From: Kiritimatiellia bacterium
Lineage (GTDB): Bacteria; Verrucomicrobiota; Kiritimatiellia; RFP12; UBA1067
Assembly (NCBI GenBank): GCA_024405255.1
Contig: JAKSOY010000248.1
Location: 1 to 6,289 of the forward strand
Direction of reading: 5' to 3'
DNA length: 6,289 nt
Positions 1 to 6,199 of this stretch are shown here, piece by piece; the stretch's first letter is position 1; the number at the start of each line of letters is the position of its first letter. A model generated the notes under the pieces. The model saw nothing but the letters and a program-made list of their open reading frames with translations, was not told the DNA's origin and did not search any database. A program made the translations under genes and the position numbers.

Positions 1-2233
1 GCAGCGAGGTGTAGGCCGTTGACCATTGGTTCTTGTTCTTCCGCCAATCGCCGGCACGGAGGTCGGGCATCTTCGCGCGGCGCTTTTCACCGTGGCAACT
101 CACGCATTTCGCATCGAGAACGGGTTGCACGAGGCGGACGAAAGTGTACGGTTTTGCGCCTTCGGGCGCAGGCTTGATCTGGCTCGGCGCGCGGCGCATC
201 GCGAGCGGACGCTCCGTGCCGGCCGGACGCGCCGCCCCCACGCGTTCCTCGTGGCACCCGTTGCACATCAATTTCTCGCCCGAGTGCACATACGTATCCG
301 TGCGCATGTTCTGGACGGTACAGCCTTCCGCATCCAGCGCCTGGAAGAAAAGCGGCACGTTGACGGGCGCTTCGAAGAAGGCCGAGCCGTCTTTTTCCAC
401 GGGCACGGTGCCCAGACACTGGCGCGCGACTTGAAGGTCTTCCGCGCCGATGTATGGTTTGTGGGTGATCGGGGAAGATTTCGGCAACACCTGCCAGATG
501 CGCAGCGCGGTCACGACCGTGCCGGTGGGGAAGGGGATGCGAGAATTGTAGACGTCGATGAGGCCGATTTCGGCGGTTTTCGGCAGGTCCTTCTGCGCGA
601 TCGGCTGCGGACGCGTACCATCCGGGAGCGCAGGGCGGCCGACGAGCGTGCCCTGGGCGAGCACCGGCGGCTTCAGGCGTGCTTGAAGGGGCATCGGATC
701 GAGACAGGAAATCGTGGGATGCGTGTAGAGGCGGATCTTGTTGCCGAAAACGTCCACAAGCGTAATCGCATAGCGCCGGACGCGGGAGGGGACATACTGT
801 CCGTTGGCAAAACCGTCGTACACGCAGAGATAATACTTTTCGCTGAGCGGCCAGGGCGTCGCGTAACTTCCCGAGTAGAACCCGCGCGGCTGGGTTTCCG
901 ATTCGGGGAAGGGGTCTTCCGGCGTGATCCGGCGGATCTGGTTCATGTGGTCGTCGTCGCGGCGGGAGGGATCTACGAGCAGCAGCGAACCGTAGTCGCC
1001 GCCGTGGTGTGGCGCGGCCACGCAGACATAGCGGCGCGAACCGGGCACGGCGCGTCCGTTCATCTCCATCATGGGACCCGTTTCAAAATGGGCGCGCGTA
1101 TTGCCATTCACTGCGCGCGGGTCGCGTCCGTCGGGCGTCGTGGTCCAGAGGTGGTGCGCTTGGCGGCCACCGCGGTCCACATAGTCCCAACGCGTGTAGA
1201 GGATCATGCCGGCATGATCCACGCTCGGCTGCCACTCGTTCGTTTCGTGCGGCGAGAGCATGGTGATGTCCGAACCATCGGGGAACATCGAAAAGAGCGT
1301 GTAGGTGGGAACGGGGCGACCATGGCAGCGACCATAGCCGCGGCGGCGCTCGGAAATGAACGCGAGGCGTCCGTTCGGAAGCCAGCAGGGATCGATGTCG
1401 TTGACGCTTCCGGATGTGATCTGGCGGAGGTGGGCGCCATCCGCATCGCAGGTAAAAATGTGATAGACGGTGTTGTCGTTCCACGTGCGGATCTGCGGAA
1501 CCCCGCGCGTGTAGGAGAAAGCGATCTGCGTACCGTCCCAGGAGACGTCCGGGGCGAGATAGCCGCCGGGACCGAGCGTCTGGCCTTTCCACGCACCTTC
1601 CTCGATTGTGCGGCCGTCCAGGAGGTCGCGCGCCACCGGGTGGTCCGAGAAGGGGCGCTCGAGAACGTAGAGTCCATCGCCGGACGTCGCGCCGTGAATC
1701 GTTGCGTGGAAGCCGAAATACTGGTCGCACATGTGCCAACCGCCATGGTACTCGTCGAACGGGAGGGCTTCGTGTCCGACGAAGACGAGACGTTCGATGC
1801 CCTTCAGAAGCGGATTCTTCAGGGCAACGCGGCGGTTGAGCGCATGGACGGACGTGAAGAGTGGGAAGCGTGTTTCACGCCAGCCGCGATGCGTCACATT
1901 TGTTTGACTGATGTAGCGGTCAAGTTCTTTCGATTCGGCACCGAGGTCGACGCCCGCGGCCGACAGGTCGGCGATGAGCGCGCGCGTTCGCCGCACAATG
2001 ACGTCGAACGGATCCTTGTCGGTCGCCTTGATGCAGGCCTCCGCATGGACGGTTTCCGCGGGATTGCGCGAGGGAAGTGAATTCCAATTCGCGAGGTCGC
2101 GTTCAAGGAGTTCCCAGTCCATGCGGGCGTTGGCAAATTCCGCCCCCGCATCCGGCCATTCACGGGCGGATGCGGCGAGGGCGGCGGATGCGGCAACGAG
2201 AACGGCGCCAAAAAGAAAGGACTTGTTTCTCAT
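1..2233 (-). CDS. HZS-alpha-like (HzsA-related) PD40 diheme c-type cytochrome, downstream tandem copy, 3' end cut by window edge
   Basis: The frame is open from ATG at 2233-2231 to the left edge, giving 744 codons without the stop. By alignment with the upstream copy about 95 residues are missing. Residues 1-23 form a signal peptide (basic MRNK, then an Ala/Val/Leu-rich core ending ASA before REWPDAG), so the protein should be periplasmic or secreted. The next region carries RRVALKNPLLKGIERLVFVGHE and GGWHMCDQYFGFH, motifs I know from HZS-alpha-like planctomycete and verrucomicrobial proteins. PD40/TolB-like propeller blades follow. The middle domain ends in a heme c site CNGCH (Cys657, His661; bases 265-251), and the C-terminal cytochrome domain has CVSCH (Cys710, His714; bases 106-92). 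Frame was checked at 2233, 1721, 251 and 92 and is continuous. It is closely similar to its neighbour by eye. No Shine-Dalgarno precedes the ATG, and a 21-bp gap to the upstream stop suggests one operon. Redox role and substrate are unknown. Confidence 0.9.
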   Translation of the reverse strand, partial: MRNKSFLFGAVLVAASAALAASAREWPDAGAEFANARMDWELLERDLANWNSLPSRNPAETVHAEACIKATDKDPFDVIVRRTRALIADLSAAGVDLGAESKELDRYISQTNVTHRGWRETRFPLFTSVHALNRRVALKNPLLKGIERLVFVGHEALPFDEYHGGWHMCDQYFGFHATIHGATSGDGLYVLERPFSDHPVARDLLDGRTIEEGAWKGQTLGPGGYLAPDVSWDGTQIAFSYTRGVPQIRTWNDNTVYHIFTCDADGAHLRQITSGSVNDIDPCWLPNGRLAFISERRRGYGRCHGRPVPTYTLFSMFPDGSDITMLSPHETNEWQPSVDHAGMILYTRWDYVDRGGRQAHHLWTTTPDGRDPRAVNGNTRAHFETGPMMEMNGRAVPGSRRYVCVAAPHHGGDYGSLLLVDPSRRDDDHMNQIRRITPEDPFPESETQPRGFYSGSYATPWPLSEKYYLCVYDGFANGQYVPSRVRRYAITLVDVFGNKIRLYTHPTISCLDPMPLQARLKPPVLAQGTLVGRPALPDGTRPQPIAQKDLPKTAEIGLIDVYNSRIPFPTGTVVTALRIWQVLPKSSPITHKPYIGAEDLQVARQCLGTVPVEKDGSAFFEAPVNVPLFFQALDAEGCTVQNMRTDTYVHSGEKLMCNGCHEERVGAARPAGTERPLAMRRAPSQIKPAPEGAKPYTFVRLVQPVLDAKCVSCHGEKRRAKMPDLRAGDWRKNKNQWSTAYTSL

Positions 2234-2238
2234 GTGAA

Positions 2239-2251
2239 GAATCGTCGATTC
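2239..2251. repeat. 13-bp perfect palindrome in the gap between the two cytochrome genes
   Basis: GAATCG-T-CGATTC fills most of the 21-bp intercistronic gap. As RNA it could form only a weak 4-bp hairpin with a 5-nt loop, and no T-run follows, so it does not look like an intrinsic terminator. It could be a protein site, an RNA processing signal or chance. Confidence 0.35.
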
Positions 2252-2254
2252 AAC

Positions 2255-4768
2255 TTACTCGTAAGGCGGCCACACGATCTTGCCGTCGCGCTGGTCTTCG
2301 ACCTTGTAGTCATGGCCGACGTACTGTCCGTTCGACCCCATGAAGATCAAGAGGCGCTCCCACTCGTCCGGCGTGAGCTTCACGTTGTGGTGGCCCTTCT
2401 TGAGCATGTGGTAGAGCGGCGAGGCGTAGGCGCCCGAGGCGCGCGGGGCCGTGTAGGCCGGCTCGAAGAAGGTCTGGTAGTGACCGCGCGTTTCGTGGGT
2501 GATCTCATACGGACGCGCGAAGAAGTGCACGAACGGACGGATCGAGCGGTAGGAGGTCGTCCAGCCGTTCCTGTCCTTGCGCCAGTCGCCCGTGCGGAAG
2601 TCGGGCGCCTTCGGGGCGCGCTTTTCGCCGTGGCAGGTCACGCACTTCGCGTCGAGGACCGGCTGCACGAGGCGCGCGAAACTGTAGGGCCGCGTCCCGT
2701 CGGGACCGGGCTTGATTTTGCTCGGCGGACGTCTCATGGCGAGCGGACGCGTCTCGCCGGCGGGACGCGCCGCGCCGACACGCTCTTCGTGGCAGCCGTT
2801 GCACATCAGGCGTTCGCCCGGGTGCACGTACGTGTCGCTGCGCATGTTCTGCACGGTCGTACCCTCGGCGTCCAGCGCCTGGAAGTAGACCGCGACATCC
2901 ACAGGCACTTCGAAGAAGGCCGAGCCGTCCTTCTCGACCGGCACGGTGCCGAGCAGCTGGCGGGCGATCTGCTGGGTTTCGGCGCCGAGACGCGGCTTGG
3001 CTGACAGCGGCGTGGATTTAGGCAGCACCTGCCACACGCGCAGCGCCGTGACGACCGTGTTCGACGGGAAGGGAATGCGCGAGTTGTAGACGTTGATGAG
3101 GCCGATCTGCGCCGTCTTCGGCAGCATGTCGTGCAACAGCGGCTCGGGACGCGTACCGTCCGCATTCGCGGGGCGGCCGACGAGCGTGCCCTGTGCCAAC
3201 ACGGGCGGCTTCGGACGCGCCTGCAGCGGCATCGGCCAGAGGCAGGAGATCGTCGGATGCGTGTAGAGGCGGATCTTGTTGCCGAACACGTCGACGAGCG
3301 TGAGCGCGTAGCGGCGGATGCCGTTGACGTTGTAGTGTCCGTTGGCGAAGCCGTCGTAGGGGCAGATGTAGTACTTTTCGCTGAGCGGCCACGGCGTCGC
3401 GTAGGCGCCCGAGCGGTTGCCGCGGTTGTTCGCCTCGGACTCCGGGAAGGGCTGTTCGGGCGTGATGCGGCGGATCGTGCTCATGTTGTCGTCGTCACGC
3501 ACGCCGGGATCCACGACGAGCAGCGAACCGAAGGCGCAGCCGTGGTGCGGCGCGGCGATACAGGCGTAGAGGCGCGAATTGGGGATCGCGCGTCCGGTCA
3601 CTTCCATCAGCGGGCCGTTCCCGAAGTGGGCACGCGTGTTGCCGTTCACTTCGCGCGGGTCGCGTCCGTCGGGCGTCGTGCGCCAGAGGTGGTGCGCCTG
3701 GCTGAAGCCGCGGTCCACGTAGTCCCAGCGCGTGTAGAGGATCATGCCGTCGTTGTCCACGGTGGGGTGCCACTCGTTCGTCTCGTGGGGCGAGACGCAC
3801 ACGATGTCTTCGCCGTCGGGGAACATCGTATGGAGCGTGTAGGTGGGCACGGGGCGGCCGTGGCAGCGACCGAAGCCCTGGCGGCGCTCGGACATGAACG
3901 CCATGCGTCCGTTCGGCAGCCAGCAGGGGAAGAGGTCGTTGACAATGCCCTTGGTGATCTGCTTCAGGTTCGAACCGTCGGCGTCGCAGGTGAAGATGTG
4001 GTAGACCGTGTTGTCGTTCCACTTGCGGATCTCGGGCTTCGCGCGCGAATAGGAGAAGGCGATCTGCTTGCCGTCCCACGAGACGTCGGGCGAGATGTAG
4101 GCGCCTTCGCCCAGCTGCTGGCCTTTCCACGGACCCGCCTCCACGGTACGGCCGTCGAGCAAGTCGCGCGCGATCGGGTGGTCCGAGAAGGGCTGGTCGA
4201 TCACGTAGAGGCCGTCGCCGATCGTGGTTTCGCGCATGGTGCCATGGAAGCCGAAGTACTGGTCGCACATGTGCCAGCCGCCCTCGAACTCCTGCATCGG
4301 GAAGGCCTCGTGTCCGACGAAGACCAACCGCTGGATTTTCTTCAACAGCGGGTTCTTCAGCGCGATGCGGCGATTGAGCGCATGCAGGGCGGAGAAGCTC
4401 GGGAAGAGCGTCTCGTTCCAGTTGTGGTGCCACTTCTTCGCCTTGGCGGCGTAGATTTCGAGTTCCTTCAATTCGGCGGTGAGATCGACGCCGCTCTTGG
4501 TGAGGTCGGCTGCGAGCGCACGCGTACGGCGCAGGAGCACGTCGAAGGGCGTTTTATCCGTCGGCTTGATGCAGGCTTCGTCGTTATAGGCCTGTTCGGG
4601 CTTGTTCGACGGCAGCGACTTCCAGTTCGCAATGTCGCGTTCAAGCAAATCCCAATCGAGGCGCGCGTTTTGATAGGCGCTACCAGCGTCGGGCCATTCG
4701 CGCGCGGAGAGGGCGCACGGCGTCACGGCAAACAACGCCGCGGCAAAAGGGAGGAGAAGATTTTTCAT
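2255..4768 (-). CDS. HZS-alpha-like (HzsA-related) PD40 diheme c-type cytochrome, complete upstream tandem copy
   Basis: The 837-aa protein starts at ATG 4768-4766 and stops at TAA 2257-2255. The reading frame stays open upstream to about 5263, but the Lys-Asn plus hydrophobic signal peptide (residues 1-22, ending LSA before REWPDAG) and the promoter just upstream fix the start at 4768. Visible parts are a conserved N-terminal segment (about 125-180, with NPLLKKIQRLVFVGHE and WHMCDQYFGFH), PD40/TolB-like beta-propeller repeats (about 225-380, e.g. SPDVSWDGKQIAFSYS, CDADGSNLKQIT, SPHETNEWHPTVDNDG), an HZS-alpha-type middle domain (about 520-660, with LGTVPVEKDGSAFFEVPV) ending in heme site C656-N-G-C-H660, and a C-terminal cytochrome domain with C709-V-T-C-H713 and later histidines (788, 793, 794) that could be distal ligands. 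Known family members are exported c-type cytochromes; anammox hydrazine synthase alpha is the only characterised relative I can name. Here the substrate is unknown, and no beta or gamma HZS subunit is seen. Confidence 0.93.
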   Translation of the reverse strand: MKNLLLPFAAALFAVTPCALSAREWPDAGSAYQNARLDWDLLERDIANWKSLPSNKPEQAYNDEACIKPTDKTPFDVLLRRTRALAADLTKSGVDLTAELKELEIYAAKAKKWHHNWNETLFPSFSALHALNRRIALKNPLLKKIQRLVFVGHEAFPMQEFEGGWHMCDQYFGFHGTMRETTIGDGLYVIDQPFSDHPIARDLLDGRTVEAGPWKGQQLGEGAYISPDVSWDGKQIAFSYSRAKPEIRKWNDNTVYHIFTCDADGSNLKQITKGIVNDLFPCWLPNGRMAFMSERRQGFGRCHGRPVPTYTLHTMFPDGEDIVCVSPHETNEWHPTVDNDGMILYTRWDYVDRGFSQAHHLWRTTPDGRDPREVNGNTRAHFGNGPLMEVTGRAIPNSRLYACIAAPHHGCAFGSLLVVDPGVRDDDNMSTIRRITPEQPFPESEANNRGNRSGAYATPWPLSEKYYICPYDGFANGHYNVNGIRRYALTLVDVFGNKIRLYTHPTISCLWPMPLQARPKPPVLAQGTLVGRPANADGTRPEPLLHDMLPKTAQIGLINVYNSRIPFPSNTVVTALRVWQVLPKSTPLSAKPRLGAETQQIARQLLGTVPVEKDGSAFFEVPVDVAVYFQALDAEGTTVQNMRSDTYVHPGERLMCNGCHEERVGAARPAGETRPLAMRRPPSKIKPGPDGTRPYSFARLVQPVLDAKCVTCHGEKRAPKAPDFRTGDWRKDRNGWTTSYRSIRPFVHFFARPYEITHETRGHYQTFFEPAYTAPRASGAYASPLYHMLKKGHHNVKLTPDEWERLLIFMGSNGQYVGHDYKVEDQRDGKIVWPPYE

Positions 4769-4773
4769 GGCAA

Positions 4774-4809
4774 TTATTTTATCATAATCTGGTCGGAAAT
4801 GCCAGTCAA
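4774..4809 (-). promoter_or_regulatory. Sigma70-type promoter for the tandem cytochrome operon
   Basis: On the minus strand, TTGACT (4809-4804) is separated by exactly 17 bp from TATGAT (4786-4781). Both are 5 of 6 matches to the consensus. The expected start point is near 4774, only about 6 nt before the ATG at 4768, so the transcript would be nearly leaderless. No Shine-Dalgarno is present in the bases before the ATG, which agrees with that reading. The -10 is followed by an AT-rich stretch. The start point is inferred from spacing, not measured. Confidence 0.7.
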
Positions 4810-4834
4810 AGCGAACTTGTCTGCATCTTCCGAC
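4792..4834. promoter_or_regulatory. Inverted repeat GTCGGAA-N29-TTCCGAC symmetric with both divergent promoters (candidate operator)
   Basis: The 7-bp arms at 4792-4798 and 4828-4834 are perfect inverted copies. Each sits at the same place in one promoter, 5 bp after the -35 and 5 bp before the -10. The centre of the arms, of the two -35 boxes and of the two -10 boxes is position 4813 in every case. The promoters therefore share the plan TTGWCT-N5-TTCCGAC-N5-TATRAT. This could be an operator bound by one regulator acting on both units, or the trace of an inverted promoter duplication. No regulator gene is in the window. Confidence 0.5.
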
Positions 4835-4852
4835 TGTGTTATAATCATTCGC
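4817..4852 (+). promoter_or_regulatory. Sigma70-type promoter for the membrane protein/phosphatase unit
   Basis: TTGTCT (4817-4822) is followed by a 17-bp spacer and a perfect TATAAT (4840-4845). Transcription is expected to begin around 4852-4853, which coincides with the ATG of a 29-codon upstream ORF at 4853. The -35 box lies 7 bp from the -35 box of the divergent minus-strand promoter. Confidence 0.7.
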
Positions 4853-4942
4853 ATGAAATCTTGTCGTCTTGGAACTCTCCTGCGTTATCGGATGGTTGCT
4901 TCGGCAGAAGGAACAGCTTATGGCGTGGACAGTTCGAAATAG
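4853..4942 (+). CDS. Possible 29-codon leaderless upstream ORF / leader peptide
   Basis: ATG at 4853 falls on the predicted transcription start, and the frame runs to TAG at 4940-4942, overlapping the first 23 bases of the membrane-protein gene in another frame. The peptide is MKSCRLGTLLRYRMVASAEG followed by nine more residues. It is not hydrophobic, shows no run of one amino acid and has no recognised family. It has no Shine-Dalgarno and would need leaderless initiation. Its translation would pass through the hairpin covering the downstream ribosome binding site, so a coupling role is possible. It may equally be chance within a 5' leader. Confidence 0.25.
   Translation: MKSCRLGTLLRYRMVASAEGTAYGVDSSK
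4895..4919 (+). promoter_or_regulatory. Ribosome binding site AGAAGGA within a small hairpin
   Basis: AGAAGGA at 4906-4912 is 7 nt before the ATG at 4920 and decides that start over the upstream in-frame TTG at 4869. The same bases form the right side of a possible hairpin: GTT-G-CTTC (4895-4902), loop GGCA, GAAG-G-AAC (4907-4914), seven pairs with one G-G mismatch. It could partly hide the site. Confidence 0.5.
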
Positions 4943-5549
4943 AATCTTGAATAGACTTCGCGAAGTACTCTTGGCCGTACTGTTTGCCGCAGTGCGCGTG
5001 GTCGTATTGCTGGTTGTGGCCTTGACGGGGCTTGGGAGTGTCGTTCGCTTGATGGACAGCCGTCCAGAAGACCCTGAACGATTCTTTGGCTTCCTGCTCC
5101 TGGGATTGGTGGTCGCGGGTGAGATCGGCATGTACAGGTGCAAGAACTGGTGGGCAAAGGCAGGTGTCGCATTCCTTTTTCTGTTGTCCGTCGGTGCCGC
5201 GCTTACGGCGGAGGAAAGTTGCGCACGCCGGTCGGACCTATGCGTGATCCATGAATATAACATCCAGAACTATTTGAAGGGACGCACGCTCGATTCGGTC
5301 GACTTTTCGCCTCCTGCGACCTTGCAGGACGCCGTCAGATATTTCATGGAGACGGATAGGCCTGTCAACGATCTCGGCTGTCCGCTTGAAATTGTCGTCG
5401 AGGCGCAGCATGACGCCTACAAGACGCGTCCGCTTCCTGTCGTCGCGGCGCGGCATATTTCATTATACGACGCGATCCGGCTTGTGGCGGAACGGGCGGA
5501 TTTCAAAATGGAGATCTGTGATAAGCAGGTTGTACTCAAAGGAAGGTAG
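4920..5549 (+). CDS. Three-helix membrane protein with C-terminal periplasmic secretin-N/STN-like domain
   Basis: The protein is 209 aa from ATG 4920, chosen for its Shine-Dalgarno; an in-frame TTG at 4869 would add 17 residues. The N-terminus is basic (VRNRILNRLRE). Hydrophobic helices are at about 16-40, 55-72 and 81-97. Positive charges at the N-terminus and in RCKNWWAK between helices 2 and 3 put those parts in the cytoplasm, so the segment after residue 98 should face the periplasm. Residues 120-209 resemble the short secretin/TonB N-terminal fold: LDSVDFSPPATLQDAVRYF, then ISLYDAIRLVAERADFKMEI and a closing CDKQVVLKGR strand. I recognise this arrangement from verrucomicrobial and planctomycete proteins of unknown role. 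No secretin barrel or TonB box is present. It likely acts as an inner-membrane-anchored periplasmic binding or assembly module. The phosphatase gene follows after 20 bp, probably co-transcribed. The domain call is by eye only. Confidence 0.8.
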   Translation: MAWTVRNRILNRLREVLLAVLFAAVRVVVLLVVALTGLGSVVRLMDSRPEDPERFFGFLLLGLVVAGEIGMYRCKNWWAKAGVAFLFLLSVGAALTAEESCARRSDLCVIHEYNIQNYLKGRTLDSVDFSPPATLQDAVRYFMETDRPVNDLGCPLEIVVEAQHDAYKTRPLPVVAARHISLYDAIRLVAERADFKMEICDKQVVLKGR

Positions 5550-5558
5550 ACGACGAGC

Positions 5559-5563
5559 GGAGG
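5559..5563 (+). promoter_or_regulatory. Shine-Dalgarno GGAGG of the phosphatase gene
   Basis: GGAGG lies 6 nt before the ATG at 5570, inside the 20-bp gap after the preceding stop (TAG 5547-5549). It fixes the start and supports independent re-initiation within the unit. Confidence 0.7.
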
Positions 5564-5569
5564 TGGACG

Positions 5570-6139
5570 ATGATTGTCTGTAGAAGAAAGAGTGTTCTGT
5601 CGAAAGGAATGCTCGCGGTTTGGATTGTCGCGGCGGCGATTGGTGTCGGTGCGGCGGAGCGTCCGTCGACTTGGGCGGAAAAGATCGAGCGGGCGGGACT
5701 CCCGAATCTGCACCGCGTCGATGCGCGGCTCTACCGGAGCGCACAGCCGACGGCGGAGGGCATGACGAATCTCGTCGCGCTGGGCGTGAAGACGGTCGTC
5801 AACCTGCGCGACAATCATTCGGATGCGGACGAAATCGGCGGACTCCCGCTGACGGCGAAGCGCATCGAGATCTTCACGGGCAATCTGAAGGTCGAACAGG
5901 TCAAGGCGTTCCTCGCGATTCTGGACGACACGAACGCCGTGCCGGTACTCGTTCATTGTCAGCATGGCGCGGACCGCACGGGGACGATGTGCGCACTTTA
6001 CCGCATCTTGCGGCAAGACTGGCCCGTCGAGTCCGCAATCACGGAAATGAAGGAGGGCGGCTTCGGCTACCACTCGGTTTGGTTCAATCTGCCGCGCTTC
6101 ATCCGCAAAGCGGCGAAGGCGCTCAAGACGGAGAAGTAA
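5570..6139 (+). CDS. Exported dual-specificity / tyrosine protein phosphatase (DSP-PTPase family)
   Basis: The protein is 189 aa, stopping at TAA 6137-6139. Residues 1-29 have basic CRRK followed by a hydrophobic Ala/Val/Ile core ending GAA, a likely signal peptide or anchor that places the enzyme in the periplasm or outside. The fold starts with LYRSAQPTAEGMTNLVALGVKTVVNLRD (residues 54-81), typical of bacterial DSP-like phosphatases. The catalytic P-loop is H129-C130-Q-H-G-A-D-R136-T-G, with nucleophile Cys130 and phosphate-binding Arg136 intact. The trailing EMKEGGFGYHSVW (159-171) also fits this family. It should hydrolyse phosphomonoesters, on phosphoproteins or small phosphorylated molecules; the substrate cannot be told. 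The general acid aspartate is not assigned with certainty. It follows the STN-like membrane protein by 20 bp and has its own GGAGG. Confidence 0.92.
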   Translation: MIVCRRKSVLSKGMLAVWIVAAAIGVGAAERPSTWAEKIERAGLPNLHRVDARLYRSAQPTAEGMTNLVALGVKTVVNLRDNHSDADEIGGLPLTAKRIEIFTGNLKVEQVKAFLAILDDTNAVPVLVHCQHGADRTGTMCALYRILRQDWPVESAITEMKEGGFGYHSVWFNLPRFIRKAAKALKTEK

Positions 6140-6145
6140 AAAGAA

Positions 6146-6159
6146 AATTTTCGAAAATT
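6146..6159. repeat. 14-bp AT-rich perfect palindrome just after the phosphatase stop
   Basis: AATTTTCGAAAATT is self-complementary and begins 7 bp after the TAA. It overlaps a direct repeat GAAAATT (6143-6149 and 6153-6159). With only one CG step it would be a weak RNA stem and is not a convincing intrinsic terminator. It could be a protein-binding or curved-DNA site. Confidence 0.35.
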
Positions 6160-6190
6160 AAAAATACCACTCACGTTTCGTTCTGATTTT

Positions 6191-6199
6191 TGCTAAACT
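6191..6199 (+). promoter_or_regulatory. Weak extended -10-like element (TGCTAAACT)
   Basis: TG-N-TAAACT resembles an extended -10 (4 of 6 to TATAAT), and transcription would begin near 6206, heading out of the right edge. No good -35 lies at 16-18 bp. This may be the promoter of a gene beyond the window, or chance in AT-rich DNA. Confidence 0.2.

Larger units (their letters stand above)
1..4768 (-). repeat. Tandem gene duplication (unit about 2535 bp, diverged copies)
   Basis: The two minus-strand cytochrome genes are head-to-tail copies. Start codons lie 2535 bp apart, and both heme sites fall at residue positions differing by only one. Domain order is identical, and long stretches match at DNA level, including a 32-bp identical block at 717-748 and 3255-3286. 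Differences are spread along the genes and include many synonymous changes, so this is not an assembly duplicate. Coordinates cover both copies; the left one is incomplete. Confidence 0.85.

Noticed and set aside
26..2080. 684-codon open frame on the plus strand
   Set aside because: It lies antisense to the partial cytochrome gene, which has a signal peptide, propeller motifs and two heme sites. The plus-strand translation is Arg/His/Val-rich without domains, as expected of an antisense shadow in GC-rich coding DNA.
1..2233. Pseudogene or frameshift in the downstream cytochrome copy
   Set aside because: Translation at the start, middle and both heme sites stays in one frame and matches the paralog. 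No stop is seen; the gene is only cut by the window edge.
1..4768. Anammox hydrazine synthase locus
   Set aside because: Only alpha-like proteins are present, without beta or gamma subunits or other anammox genes, and such homologs are widespread in bacteria not known to perform anammox.
3131..4942. 603-codon open frame on the plus strand
   Set aside because: It is antisense to the complete cytochrome gene, with the same low-complexity composition. Only its last 29 codons (from 4853) lie outside that gene, and they are treated separately as a possible upstream ORF.
4769..5263. N-terminal extension of the minus-strand cytochrome to 1002 aa
   Set aside because: The extra 165 residues run antisense to the membrane-protein gene, contain the promoter, and would bury the signal peptide that begins at 4768.
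5417..6073. 218-codon minus-strand frame opposite the phosphatase
   Set aside because: It overlaps the well-supported phosphatase and the end of the STN-like gene, is Arg-rich and has no recognisable motif.
6140..6165. Intrinsic terminator after the phosphatase
   Set aside because: The palindrome is almost entirely A/T, would form a weak stem, and is followed by A-rich rather than T-rich sequence on the plus strand.
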